Shown here in pieces: positions 54,825 to 63,530 of a stretch of 64,000 nt of DNA. The DNA lies in the NCBI GenBank assembly GCA_963519845.1, contig CAUQNX010000012.1, forward strand, positions 73,230 through 137,229, given 5' to 3'. Below the pieces are notes generated by a model that did not search any database, had not been told where the DNA came from, and was given only the letters and a program-made list of their open reading frames with translations. Position 1 is the first letter of the stretch, and each line of letters begins with the position of its first letter. The stretch comes from Moellerella sp963519845. Its GTDB lineage: Bacteria; Pseudomonadota; Gammaproteobacteria; Enterobacterales; Enterobacteriaceae. A program made the translations under genes and the position numbers.

Positions 54825-55556
54825 TTAATCGTTATCGTAGATTTGGTCTTTGCTAATAATATTCACGATATGCTGGCATGAATCCATCGATAGCTTTCTA
54901 GGTTCCCAGCTTGCCATATCCATCTGAGACAGCCCTTGCGCACTCCAAGGGATAATGCCATTAACACCGCATCCATACGGAGTGAGCGTATCGATAAATG
55001 ATTTTTGAAGCGTATCATAAATTCGCACCTCGCCAATCTTTACCATTCCCGCTGCCCATAAGGAGGCACCGCCTATCGTTTGCAAATTATCACAAATAAG
55101 ATAATTATGTTTTAGAAGCAAACCCTTATATATATGGCGCGCAACCCCCATCCCCTGATAGTTATCACGGAGGGTCACACCTCTAATTTGCTTTCCCATT
55201 TTGGTGATACCGCAATCAAAAAAAGTAAAATCTTTATAAGCAATTCGGCCTATTAGACGATCCTCTTCCTCATAGTGCATACCTGAACTCAGCAGCTCCT
55301 CGATTATCTTTTCTCCGGGGATATTTCGCGCTCTTAACAGCATTGCATATTCAGCAAAAAAACCGTCTGTACCGCATCCCATTGAGATTATCTCAGCGTA
55401 ATAATCATATTCACTGCCAATCAAAGCAAACTCAGTTATTTTGAGTAAGTCACCTTCACGAGAAAGATAATAAAAAGAGTCTATTTTAATCTCTTTCTCA
55501 CAATCAGGCTTACGATTCAAATCCTTTGAATAATTACGGGTAAAATTTGGAGACAT
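54825..55556 (-). CDS. Hypothetical protein with acetyltransferase-like motif, prophage cargo
   Basis: 243 residues, family not recognised. Around residue 128-145 it reads GVTLRDNYQGMGVARHIYKG, which looks like the acetyl-CoA-binding motif A of GNAT enzymes (Q/R-x-x-G-x-G/A). The N-terminal half has ITEFALIGSEYDYYAEIISM. No signal peptide. It follows the 116-residue gene by 15 bases and both point the same way as Q and P, ending at a strong terminator. Location between cos and Q is a known cargo place in P2-like phages, so a role in defence or host change is possible. Confidence 0.6.
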   Translation of the reverse strand: MSPNFTRNYSKDLNRKPDCEKEIKIDSFYYLSREGDLLKITEFALIGSEYDYYAEIISMGCGTDGFFAEYAMLLRARNIPGEKIIEELLSSGMHYEEEDRLIGRIAYKDFTFFDCGITKMGKQIRGVTLRDNYQGMGVARHIYKGLLLKHNYLICDNLQTIGGASLWAAGMVKIGEVRIYDTLQKSFIDTLTPYGCGVNGIIPWSAQGLSQMDMASWEPRKLSMDSCQHIVNIISKDQIYDND

Positions 55557-55571
55557 CCCATTCTCACTATT

Positions 55572-55922
55572 TTAATGAACTGACAACTTTTGGTATTGAG
55601 ACATGTAGCCAAGGATAGAGAATTTCACTTTTTCAATGACCTTGCCTATGCATTGATTTAATTCAGGATATTGTTTATTCGGATCAACGAGGATACTCAC
55701 CACTTCATGACGATAAGAGAGCTCCGCAAAAGGGACGATATAGAAATCATCGCTCTTATTGTCATTATCAATGGTCACAATAAACAATTGTCTATCGGGA
55801 CCTTTTCTGATGCTGAGCCGGCGGATTGAAAAATGTTTCGCTGAAGCCGCGTCAAAAAAGGTATTAATCACCTCGGTAGAATGGCTTATCGTTTGTACCG
55901 ATCTGGTATGTTCAGTGCCCAT
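55572..55922 (-). CDS. Hypothetical prophage cargo protein (116 aa)
   Basis: Not recognised. A mixed alpha/beta soluble protein with FSIRRLSIRKGPDRQLFIVT and a helical C-terminus (QCIGKVIEKVKFSILGYMSQ). First of a two-gene unit with the 243-residue protein. No ribosome site stronger than GGGGG (about 7 nt before the ATG). Confidence 0.6.
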   Translation of the reverse strand: MGTEHTRSVQTISHSTEVINTFFDAASAKHFSIRRLSIRKGPDRQLFIVTIDNDNKSDDFYIVPFAELSYRHEVVSILVDPNKQYPELNQCIGKVIEKVKFSILGYMSQYQKLSVH

Positions 55923-56044
55923 ATAGCCCCCTTATCCGTTGAAATTAATGATTATTTAATTGAATGAATGTGCGATAAAGAGTCACAACATCTGGGATTA
56001 TAATGTAATTTAAGTTACATCAAGTCAATAGCTGTACTTGTACC

Positions 56045-57061
56045 TCACCGTACCTCACTGTACCCCCCAAACCTCACCACCGCCTCCCCCATCCACTCAT
56101 TAAGCTGTGTTAGTTTACTTTGCAATGGGAGCAATTCATTACGCATAAATATTTTTTCCGCCGTCTCAGCATCAGACAAACCGCTAACATTATCGGGCAC
56201 CATTCCCAGCAGCTGAACCGGTACCCGATGCGCGGCTAGCATGTCATCGCGGCTAACATTTTTAATATTAAGAAACTCATCTTTGGCTGCCGCTTCAGAG
56301 AGTGGGATCGTTTGTATGCCATCTTTCTTACCTCCGGGGCAGTATAAAAACAGATTACGAAAATTGCCAGGGCTTTTGCTGCTCTTCAGTGCGCTTCGAA
56401 TATTATCGATATCCTGTCGACTTTGAGAGGCATCGCTAATGTATAAAATATAGCCAGCGTGAGCGCCATTGAGATAATATTTGCGCCGAAATAGAGTTGA
56501 TGACTGATTTAATAATACCGAGGGAATGCCAGCTAAATATTCAGGTAAGCCGTATAACTCTTGATTGACGTCCGGCTCAATCAGATGAAACACCTTGCCT
56601 TTCGGAAATAGGTGCGGCTCTTGCTCATAGGTCTGTTGAATAAACCAATACGTATCGAGCGATCGGCCTCGACGGGTCAATTTTGCCGGCACGTGTTTGA
56701 GGGCTAAGGCATGTTTAAAACTATTTTCTCTTAACTCAAGATAGGCATTCCCAAATAATAAAAAATCAAATACCCAACGATTAAAGGTTTCGCGGCTTAA
56801 TAATTTATGCGGAATAAACGTGCGGGTTAAAATATTGCGCTTAACATAGATTGCGCTGCTGTGATGGGGCGCAGCGCGGAATGTGCGCGCAAGCTCGTCA
56901 AAGCTGATCGGCGGTTCATAGTAGTCACCTTTTAATGGACATTCGAGGTAATCAAAAATTTCATGCCGGTCGAAAACAGGTATAGGATCACCAAAGGTGA
57001 AGGCTTCGATAGCGGGGCTTGTTGTCTGTTTTACCGATTGTTTTCTGTTTTTACGTCCCAT
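56045..57061 (-). CDS. Q: P2-like phage portal protein
   Basis: 338 residues (P2 gpQ 344). Typical portal pattern: FTFGDPIPVFDRHEIFDYLE, FLLFGNAYLELRE, HLIEPDVNQELYGLPEYLAG, and LLGMVPDNVSGLSDAETAEK near the end. Twelve copies form the channel through which DNA enters the capsid. It follows the terminase gene directly on the same strand (1 base apart). Intact. Confidence 0.95.
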   Translation of the reverse strand: MGRKNRKQSVKQTTSPAIEAFTFGDPIPVFDRHEIFDYLECPLKGDYYEPPISFDELARTFRAAPHHSSAIYVKRNILTRTFIPHKLLSRETFNRWVFDFLLFGNAYLELRENSFKHALALKHVPAKLTRRGRSLDTYWFIQQTYEQEPHLFPKGKVFHLIEPDVNQELYGLPEYLAGIPSVLLNQSSTLFRRKYYLNGAHAGYILYISDASQSRQDIDNIRSALKSSKSPGNFRNLFLYCPGGKKDGIQTIPLSEAAAKDEFLNIKNVSRDDMLAAHRVPVQLLGMVPDNVSGLSDAETAEKIFMRNELLPLQSKLTQLNEWMGEAVVRFGGYSEVR

Positions 57062-58801
57062 TTAAAAGACCTCAATAATATTCTGCAGGGACACGCTGTC
57101 GCCGGTGAGCGGTTCGTTATACAGGGCGTGCATGGTGGCCCAAGCCAGATCCGCATGGCTGGCTTCTTCACTGCGGTCGGCCTCATAGGTCGGGCGGTTA
57201 CCGCTTGCGGTGGTTGCACGGCGAATAGCCATAAATGACTGCGTGATATCATGACTCCCAGCGTCATACTCGAGCCGGTCATGGCTAATCACATCGTAGG
57301 CTTTGAGCACTAAGGCATTTTTTAACGCGGGGTTGTAGATAAATTCGCGGGCGGCGGGAAAGAATTCACGGACATTTTGCAGCACCCCATGCCCTATTCC
57401 CGTTGAATCAATACCGATAGAGTGCACGTTATAGCGTTCGGTCAGCGCCTTGATGGCATCAGATTGAGCACGAAAATCCATTCCTCGCCATTGATGGTGT
57501 TCAAGAATGCGGAATTTATTGCGCGGAAAGCTCGGTGGCGCGATCACCACACAGCCGGCACTGTCCCCATTTTGTGAACCTTTGGCCGGATCATACCCTA
57601 TCCAGACCGGCTGACATTGATAGGGGCGGATCATCAACGGTTGAACGTCATCCCACACATCCCAGCTATCAACCCAACATTTTTGCATCAGCTGCAATGA
57701 GAAGATGGAGGCGATATCATCGACAAATGTACACATCAATAAGTTATCAAATTCATCAGGGCTATATTCTCGGCGTAATTGGTTCAAATCAAATAAATCG
57801 CAGCCGCCCTGTATCGCATCCTCGATGGTCACAATCTGCCGCCACTGGCCATCGGCGCATAACATACCGTTCTTTAATGCTTGATGACTGGTATCAATCT
57901 CAATATGCTCCGCTTTCGGTCGTCCACGATTGAATAATTTGCCACTCCAAAATGGGTAGGCGCTGTGGGTCAGTGCCGAGGGCGTAGAAATGTAGGTTTG
58001 CCGCCAGGGTTTTTGTAGCGCCATACCGGAAGCCACTTTGCGTAGCGCTTGAAATTTGGCGATCCAAAAGTATTCATCTAACAGTAAATTACCGTGATAG
58101 CTCTGTGCGGTGCGGGCGTTAGTACCTAAAAAGTAGAGGATGGCGCCGTTGCCTAATACGATGGGATCGCCTTTCAGTTCAACCTCTACGTCCAGTGCCA
58201 TTGCCATAATATATTGTTTAAACACATGGGCTTGGGCTTTACTGGCAGAGATAAATATCTGATTACGGCCGCTGAGTAAGGCGTCCATAAGTGCTTCGCG
58301 GGCAAAGTAGTAACTCGCACCAATTTGGCGCGATTTTAAAATATTGCGAATACGCTGCTGATGACCTTGGGTGTACCAAAGCTGTTGATAATCAAATAGA
58401 TTGCTATGAAAAATCTCGGTTAATTTTTCGATCGCCTCATCACTAAACACATTCTTGTCGACGGTTCGGTGCGCCAGTTGAGGATTGACATCCTGTTGAT
58501 TACCGCCATTTTGGTACTTATGGATTTTGGCATGCCGTTCAACTTGACGATAAAGTAGTTCGATCTCTTTAAAGTCTTTGCTTTCCTTATTTTCTTTCCC
58601 CATCAAGGTACACAGACGCATTTCCAGCGTGATTTCAACACGTTCAATGGGGGAAAGGTGATCCCATTTATCGCGCCGTTTCCAACTGTGGATAGTGGTC
58701 GCTTTTTCATTAAGCAGTTCCGCAATGCGCGCCACTCGATAACCGTTAAAGTACAGATGCATCGCGCGTTTGCGGGGTTCAAAATCGTGATATGTATTCA
58801 T
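57062..58801 (-). CDS. P: P2-like phage terminase large subunit (ATPase)
   Basis: 579 residues (P2 gpP 590). N-terminal helix-turn-helix (RVARIAELLNEKATTIHSWK), ATPase core with the Walker A-like region LSGRNQIFISASKAQAH and Walker B LLLDEYFWI, and a C-terminal nuclease-like part (VWIGYDPAKGSQNGDSAGCV). It pumps DNA into the head. Divergent from O across an Ogr-controlled late promoter region. Confidence 0.95.
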   Translation of the reverse strand: MNTYHDFEPRKRAMHLYFNGYRVARIAELLNEKATTIHSWKRRDKWDHLSPIERVEITLEMRLCTLMGKENKESKDFKEIELLYRQVERHAKIHKYQNGGNQQDVNPQLAHRTVDKNVFSDEAIEKLTEIFHSNLFDYQQLWYTQGHQQRIRNILKSRQIGASYYFAREALMDALLSGRNQIFISASKAQAHVFKQYIMAMALDVEVELKGDPIVLGNGAILYFLGTNARTAQSYHGNLLLDEYFWIAKFQALRKVASGMALQKPWRQTYISTPSALTHSAYPFWSGKLFNRGRPKAEHIEIDTSHQALKNGMLCADGQWRQIVTIEDAIQGGCDLFDLNQLRREYSPDEFDNLLMCTFVDDIASIFSLQLMQKCWVDSWDVWDDVQPLMIRPYQCQPVWIGYDPAKGSQNGDSAGCVVIAPPSFPRNKFRILEHHQWRGMDFRAQSDAIKALTERYNVHSIGIDSTGIGHGVLQNVREFFPAAREFIYNPALKNALVLKAYDVISHDRLEYDAGSHDITQSFMAIRRATTASGNRPTYEADRSEEASHADLAWATMHALYNEPLTGDSVSLQNIIEVF

Positions 58802-58847
58802 CCTCTCACGTTACTGTCTAACGGACAGTATTTCCGCCACTGGGCAT

Positions 58848-58865
58848 TGTGTCATCGACCACACA
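58848..58865. promoter_or_regulatory. Ogr/Delta activator binding site in the P-O divergent region
   Basis: TGT-GTCATCGACCAC-ACA is a perfect match to the TGT-N12-ACA site bound by P2 Ogr and P4 Delta. It lies between the leftward P gene (start 58801) and the rightward O gene (start 58938), as do the late promoters PP and PO in P2. Confidence 0.82.
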
Positions 58866-58937
58866 ATGGAAAGTCGTTGTTTTCGCCCAGCAATCACGGG
58901 GAATATAGGCCATCGGATAACGCTTGGAGCCTAAAGC

Positions 58938-59699
58938 ATGAATACAACCTCAAAGCCGGTTCGCCTCTGTGTGGAAGGGGCAACAACGGATGGCCGTAAC
59001 CTAAATCGTCAGTGGCTGACAGATATCGAAAAAAATTACGATCCTGAAACCTATGGAGCACGAATTAATTTAGAACACTTTAAATCGCCGTGGATGCCAC
59101 GATTTGGTGATGTGATTTCGGTCTTTACCGATGAAATCAAACAAGGTCAATTGGCGGGAAAGCTGGCTCTGTACGGTATCCTGTCACCCACTGATGAACT
59201 GATCCAGATGAACAAGAAGCGCCAAAAGGTCTATACCTCGGTTGAAATTAATCCCAATTTTTCTGATACCGGCAGCGCCTATCTGGTGGGATTAGCCGTG
59301 ACGGATAATCCGGCCAGTCTGGGCACCTCTATGCTGCAATTCAGCGCTGATAATGCCCTTGCGGAACGTAAACAAGCGGCCGAAAACCTTTTTACCGCCG
59401 CCGAAGAGACAGAACTTGAGTTTATTGAAGCGGGTGAAAATTCCCAGAAACCCAGCCTATTAGAGAGCATCAAGGCGTTATTTAATCAACATCGTAAAAG
59501 CCATCACCTTAATCTTGCTGATGTCCATCAATCAATTGAACTCTGCGCCACTCAGCAAGTTGAAATGTCCATAGAAGTGGAGACCATGAAAACGGCGCTG
59601 GCGAGTTTAAAACAACATCTCAGCCAGCAAGACAGGCAACCCCAGCGCCCTATCGCCTTGGGTCATCAAATCAACATGGAAAATCAGACTAACTGTTAA
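58938..59699 (+). CDS. O: P2-like capsid scaffold and maturation protease
   Basis: 253 residues (P2 gpO 284). N-terminal serine protease with candidate triad Asp18 (ATTDGR), His47 (NLEHFKSPWMPRFGDV) and Ser101 (YTSVEINPNFSDTG), followed by a charged helical scaffold region. It guides head assembly and cuts itself and gpN. GGAG lies 8 nt before the ATG. About 30 residues shorter than P2 O, mainly in the scaffold part. Confidence 0.93.
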   Translation: MNTTSKPVRLCVEGATTDGRNLNRQWLTDIEKNYDPETYGARINLEHFKSPWMPRFGDVISVFTDEIKQGQLAGKLALYGILSPTDELIQMNKKRQKVYTSVEINPNFSDTGSAYLVGLAVTDNPASLGTSMLQFSADNALAERKQAAENLFTAAEETELEFIEAGENSQKPSLLESIKALFNQHRKSHHLNLADVHQSIELCATQQVEMSIEVETMKTALASLKQHLSQQDRQPQRPIALGHQINMENQTNC

Positions 59700-59714
59700 G
59701 GGGATCACCCCAAG

Positions 59715-60788
59715 ATGAAAAAACAGACTCGCGCTCAATTCACACAATTTCAGGCTCGCTTGGCGGAGATTAACCAAATTGGCGTTGAAGCATTACACTC
59801 AAAATTTACCGTCGAACTCTCGGTCGCCCAAACCGTGGAAGAGGAGATCCAGCGTAGCGCCGGCTTCTTGCAGCTGATTAATATCACCCCTGTTGATGAA
59901 CAATCCGGCGAGGTCATTGGCTTAGGGGTCGGTTCGACGGTGGCAGGCACCACGGACACCGCGGAAAAGGCGCGTGAACCCAGCGACCCGACCTACTTAA
60001 CTAAAAATAAATATTGCTGTGAGCAAACCAATTTTGACTCTTTACTCACCTATAAAAAATTAGATGCATGGAGCAAGTTTGCTAACTTTCAACTGCGGGT
60101 GCGTAACGCCATCATCCGCCGTCAGGCCCTAGACCGCATTATGATTGGCTTTAATGGCATTGAGCGCGCAGATAATTCCGAGCGCCAAAAGTATAAGTTA
60201 CTGCAAGATGTCAATGTCGGTTGGCTACAAAAAGTGCGTGAAAATGCCGCCGAACGCGTCTTTGATCATATTCTTGATGAACAGGGTCAGCCCCTTTCTG
60301 ACACGATCCGCATTGGTGTTAAGGGGGACTTTACGCATCTCGATGCGCTCGTAATGGATGTGGTCAATTCTATTATTGATGAGGAATATCAGGATGATAC
60401 TGAGTTGGTCGTTATCTGTGGCCGTCACCTACTCGCGGATAAATATTTTCCACTGGTCAATCAAGAGCAAGCCAATAGCGAGAAACTGGCGGCGGAGATG
60501 ATCATCAGCCAAAAACGCATTGGCGGTTTGCAAGCGGTGCGCGCGCCCTTCTTTCCGGCTAATGCCCTATTTATTACACGGTTAGATAATCTATCGATTT
60601 ATTGGCAGGAAGGCTCGCGCCGCCGTCATCTCAAGGATAAGCCTGAGCGGGATCGTATCGAGAATTATGAGTCAGTGAATGAAGCCTATGTGATCGAGGA
60701 TTACCGTGGTGTCGCTTTGGTGGAAAATATCGAATTTATATCAGAGCAAACCGGCGAGAGACAAGGGGATGCGGAACTATGGCCTTAA
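59715..60788 (+). CDS. N: P2-like major capsid protein
   Basis: 357 residues, exactly the length of P2 gpN. HK97-like shell protein with the family pattern (EIQRSAGFLQLINITPVDEQ, GEVIGLGVGSTVAGTTDT, YCCEQTNFDSLLTYKKLDAW). Lies between O and M with M overlapping its stop by 10 bases. Intact. Confidence 0.96.
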   Translation: MKKQTRAQFTQFQARLAEINQIGVEALHSKFTVELSVAQTVEEEIQRSAGFLQLINITPVDEQSGEVIGLGVGSTVAGTTDTAEKAREPSDPTYLTKNKYCCEQTNFDSLLTYKKLDAWSKFANFQLRVRNAIIRRQALDRIMIGFNGIERADNSERQKYKLLQDVNVGWLQKVRENAAERVFDHILDEQGQPLSDTIRIGVKGDFTHLDALVMDVVNSIIDEEYQDDTELVVICGRHLLADKYFPLVNQEQANSEKLAAEMIISQKRIGGLQAVRAPFFPANALFITRLDNLSIYWQEGSRRRHLKDKPERDRIENYESVNEAYVIEDYRGVALVENIEFISEQTGERQGDAELWP

Positions 60789-61450
60789 GCCCCTGCCAAC
60801 GACATTTATTGCGCTTACAGGCACAAACCGCGACCTTGCGAGACGGTTCAACCTTGCAAAACAATAATGCCTATAACCAAATGTTGTTGATGTTTAATCA
60901 AGATCGTAAACAGCTTAAACGTATCCAATCCTTTGAACTGAAAGCCCATTATAAACGGCAGGCACTAACCCAATATGCCCCCTGGATTGCGGGCACACTG
61001 GCCGCCGATAGCGGTGAGCAGGATGATATGTTGATGTTTATGATGCTGTGGCGCATGGATGCCGGTGAATATCACAGTGCGCTGGATATTGCCGACTATG
61101 CCCTTAAGCACCGGCTGATCATGCCGGATAATCAAGCCCGCTCTACCGGTTGTGCGGTCGCGGAGGAGATGGGTGACGCGGCAAAAAAAAGCTATATCGC
61201 CAAAAATCCCATCCCACTGGCATTGTTACAACGTACGCTCGAGTTAACCGATGCAGAAGATATGCCCGATAAAGTGCGTGGCGAGTTATATAAATGGTTT
61301 GCTTATAGTCAGCGTGATAATCATCTCTTGCAACCGGCGCTCTGTTCACTGCTGCGCGCCTTGGAATTAGATCTTAATGTCGGTGTAAAAGCGGATATCA
61401 AACAACTCGAAAAGCGCTTAAAAAATCAGCAAGAAAAAAATGAATCCTAA
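60779..61450 (+). CDS. M: P2-like terminase small subunit (endonuclease)
   Basis: 223 residues (P2 gpM 247), with SPCQRHLLRLQAQ at the N-terminus and MLMFMMLWRMDAGEYHSALD, typical of the family. With P it cuts cos. Starts inside the end of N. The P2 order would continue with L (head completion) and X (tail), which are missing: the next gene is the holin. Confidence 0.92.
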   Translation: MALSPCQRHLLRLQAQTATLRDGSTLQNNNAYNQMLLMFNQDRKQLKRIQSFELKAHYKRQALTQYAPWIAGTLAADSGEQDDMLMFMMLWRMDAGEYHSALDIADYALKHRLIMPDNQARSTGCAVAEEMGDAAKKSYIAKNPIPLALLQRTLELTDAEDMPDKVRGELYKWFAYSQRDNHLLQPALCSLLRALELDLNVGVKADIKQLEKRLKNQQEKNES

Positions 61451-61514
61451 AATAAACCGATCAATAACGGTGAGTTTCTGGCACGCATTTTCTCAGCGAT
61501 AGGATGACGAATCC

Positions 61515-61820
61515 ATGTTAGATAAAGAACCAAACTCGTTAGGCCTCGTTCAATGGCTGCTCTTGCTGCTGATCTCCATCTGGGGCGGTGCGGTCAGATA
61601 TATCATTGATATTAAAACCAAGAATCGACCATGGGATTGGTTAAGTGCACTGATGCAGATCCTGATCTCAGGATTTACCGGGCTGCTCGGTGGGCTACTC
61701 AGTATTGACCTTAATCAGAGCCTTTATCTCACGCTATTCACTACCGGCGTATGTGGTGCGATGGGCAGTATTGTGCTCTCTTATTTTTGGACTCATTTTA
61801 TGGGAGGGCGCAATGTCTAA
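61515..61820 (+). CDS. Phage holin
   Basis: 101 residues with three hydrophobic segments (QWLLLLLISIWGGAVRYI, LISGFTGLLGGLLSI, LTLFTTGVCGAMGSIVLSYF), ending GGRNV. Class and position match holins. It lies 64 bases after M, overlaps the endolysin gene by 8 bases, and has AGGATGA before the ATG. It would form the inner membrane hole that lets the endolysin out. Confidence 0.86.
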   Translation: MLDKEPNSLGLVQWLLLLLISIWGGAVRYIIDIKTKNRPWDWLSALMQILISGFTGLLGGLLSIDLNQSLYLTLFTTGVCGAMGSIVLSYFWTHFMGGRNV

Positions 61821-62223
61821 TAAAATACCCCGAGGTATCCGTAATAATAATCCTGGAAATATTCGTATTGGTGATGACTGGCGCGGATTACACCCACAAC
61901 AAACGGACCGATCCTTTTGCCGCTTTATCGCCCCTGAGTGGGGCTACCGCGCTTTATTTATTCTGCTACGGACTTATGAACGTAAACACGGTCTTTGCTC
62001 TATTCGCCAGATAATCAGCCGCTACGCGCCGTCGTTCGAAAATCGCACTGAGATTTATATTCAGTGTGTCGCCAAACAATTAAATGTTAGCGCTGAAGAT
62101 TGTTTAACCGTGACGCAAAAAACCGTTTTATTTGCCGTGGCCAATGCCATTACCTTGGTGGAGAACGCCGGCCAGCAACCTTGGGGCGTCGCCGAGTTTG
62201 AAAAGGGCTATCAACTAATATGA
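61813..62223 (+). CDS. Phage endolysin-like protein (virion lysozyme type)
   Basis: 136 residues from ATG 61813, overlapping the holin stop. It has the signature PRGIRNNNPGNIRIGDDWRG, a C-terminal-type pattern ISRYAPSFENRTEIYIQCVA and no signal peptide, as in phage muralytic or structural 'NNPGNIR' proteins found next to holins. Catalytic class is not certain. Its 3' end overlaps lysB by 4 bases. Confidence 0.78.
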   Translation: MSNKIPRGIRNNNPGNIRIGDDWRGLHPQQTDRSFCRFIAPEWGYRALFILLRTYERKHGLCSIRQIISRYAPSFENRTEIYIQCVAKQLNVSAEDCLTVTQKTVLFAVANAITLVENAGQQPWGVAEFEKGYQLI

Positions 62224-62573
62224 GAAAAGGGGTGTTCGGGCTATTAGCAATCAGTTTATTCATGCTACTTGGTTTTCTGTCCGTAACCTATTTGATGCAG
62301 CTAAATAAACATATTGGCGATCTGACCAGTCAAAATCGCCAATTAAAAATTGAATTAGTGAAACAAAAAAATATAACGGATAACGCTTATCGCACCATCA
62401 CCCTTTTTGATCGCATTGCCGGAGCACATCGTGATATTAAAAACCAGATTTCAGAAAACACCAAGGCAAGCCAGCGCATTATTAATAACCTATTATCGGA
62501 AAATAGCTGTGCTGATGAATATATTCCCGATGCTGTTACTCAGCAGTTGCACCAGCAAGCCGCCCGTTTATAA
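62220..62573 (+). CDS. lysB: Inner membrane spanin subunit (Rz/LysB-like)
   Basis: 117 residues: one N-terminal membrane helix (GLLAISLFMLLGFLSVTYLM), then a coiled-coil periplasmic region (DLTSQNRQLKIELVKQKN). Typical i-spanin in the place of P2 LysB. The o-spanin gene starts inside it. Confidence 0.85.
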   Translation: MRKGVFGLLAISLFMLLGFLSVTYLMQLNKHIGDLTSQNRQLKIELVKQKNITDNAYRTITLFDRIAGAHRDIKNQISENTKASQRIINNLLSENSCADEYIPDAVTQQLHQQAARL

Positions 62574-62769
62574 ATCAGTGCCCACAATTCCTATTCCAGC
62601 CCATCTATTCAACGAATACAAGCCCGATCCTTTACCCACAAAATTGCGCTATCACGATAGCTTATTATTAAATATCAACCTATTGGGATTTATTGAGCAA
62701 TGCAATCTGGATAAGCGATCTATTGCGCAAATTGAAGCAATACGCCAGCAGGCGCAAAATCCAGAATAA
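62515..62769 (+). CDS. lysC: Outer membrane spanin lipoprotein (Rz1/LysC-like)
   Basis: 84 residues from ATG 62515: short signal with lipobox LLSSC (Cys12), proline-containing mature part (SKPPVYKSVPTIPIPAHLF). It overlaps lysB by 59 bases in another frame, the usual embedded Rz/Rz1 design. Together they join inner and outer membranes at the last step of lysis. An ORF that opens at 62407 is only the upstream extension of this frame. Confidence 0.85.
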   Translation: MNIFPMLLLSSCTSKPPVYKSVPTIPIPAHLFNEYKPDPLPTKLRYHDSLLLNINLLGFIEQCNLDKRSIAQIEAIRQQAQNPE

Positions 62770-62864
62770 ATACGGATAACAACTAACACTTTGTCCTAAT
62801 TGAATACTGGATAATTGAACAGTGATATAAAGATGGTTATAGTGCCCTTGCAGCGGCAAAATCC

Positions 62865-63062
62865 GTTGCAGGGTTTGGAACCCCTAAAATTATCGAGGCA
62901 CACAACCTATTGGCAATTTGTGTGGGCACAGTTACACCAATCAAGTATCAATGGTGAGCTGGGCGGGGGCATCGAAAGATGCGCCGGGTTCTTCGATAAC
63001 CGGTAGTTCCAACCCCGTTCAGTTCACCACCCAATAGAGATTGGAACCTCGAGGATGGTGAT
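62865..63062 (+). ncRNA. C4/CI-type phage immunity antisense RNA locus
   Basis: Core 62969-63060 has the layout of the P1 C4 / P4 CI RNAs: hairpin GCATC-gaaa-GATGC (62969-62982), hairpin CCGGGTT...AACCGG (62984-63003), then GTTCCAA (63006-63012), CAGTTCACCACC (63019-63031), TTGGAAC (63041-63047) and GGATGGTG (63053-63060). Upstream target-like stretches can pair with these elements: GGTTTGGAAC (62873-62882) with GTTCCAACCC, and ATGGTGAGCT (62951-62960) with the CAGTTCACCA part. In P1 and P4 such RNAs block expression of the genes downstream by premature termination. Two small overlapping ORFs follow, as icd follows c4 in P1. Confidence 0.68.
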
Positions 63063-63090
63063 AATTCCCCCTATCGAAGAGGTTGTCATC

Positions 63091-63213
63091 ATGAATCAGA
63101 CGACTAAGCACCTTGCACAGCGCCTATGCTGTATTCGTTACGAGCATAGCAGCTTTTCACCTGCCAGCCCCTTATTCGCCACTCTCCCCATGGAGGTGTG
63201 CAATGTCCAATAA
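63091..63213 (+). CDS. Short leader-type ORF behind the C4-like RNA
   Basis: 40 residues starting MNQTTKHLAQRLCCIRYEHS, ending in CNVQ. It overlaps the next ATG by 11 bases. In phages with C4 RNA a small ORF in this place is the translational switch (icd/ash-like). I recognise it by position and by the EHSSFSPASPLFATLP style of sequence, not by a firm family match. Confidence 0.45.
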   Translation: MNQTTKHLAQRLCCIRYEHSSFSPASPLFATLPMEVCNVQ

Positions 63214-63388
63214 TCAACCCCATGAAGTGGGATACTTAATCGATCACTGCCGCGCACTGATTTACGCCATTATTGCCCTTGAACCCCCAGAAGCAAAAGA
63301 GATCCTCAGCTTTGTGTTACAGCAGCAGATCGGCTTATTGCATACCACTCATCAACAAGAAATTAATCAACCATTAGAGATGATATGA
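63203..63388 (+). CDS. Small phage protein of unknown function (61 aa)
   Basis: ATG 63203 with GGAGG 8 nt upstream; 61 residues, MSNNQPHEVGYLIDHCRALI then a helical region (LEPPEAKEILSFVLQQQIGL). Probably translation-coupled to the leader ORF. Its 3' end is also present in the left relic (35846-35886), so it belongs to the conserved end of this phage type. Confidence 0.65.
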   Translation: MSNNQPHEVGYLIDHCRALIYAIIALEPPEAKEILSFVLQQQIGLLHTTHQQEINQPLEMI

Positions 63389-63530
63389 TTTTATTGCAAC
63401 AAAATCACCCAAGGCATCGCAAGGTGCCTTTTTAGATCGTACAACCCTTCCCTATCTTTAGGACAAATAAATTGGCTGAGTAAGATATAATCAATCGAAT
63501 ACCCACATGATGATAAAAGGCCTATCGATC

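Noticed and set aside
57535..57933. 132-residue ORF opposite the terminase gene
   Set aside because: Shadow of the conserved P gene.
62815..63006. 63-residue ORF starting with GTG
   Set aside because: It lies across the C4-like RNA structure and has no family resemblance; RNA explanation is better.
62865..63062. Structured region as a retron msr-msd
   Set aside because: No reverse transcriptase gene nearby, and the boxes fit C4/CI antisense RNA.
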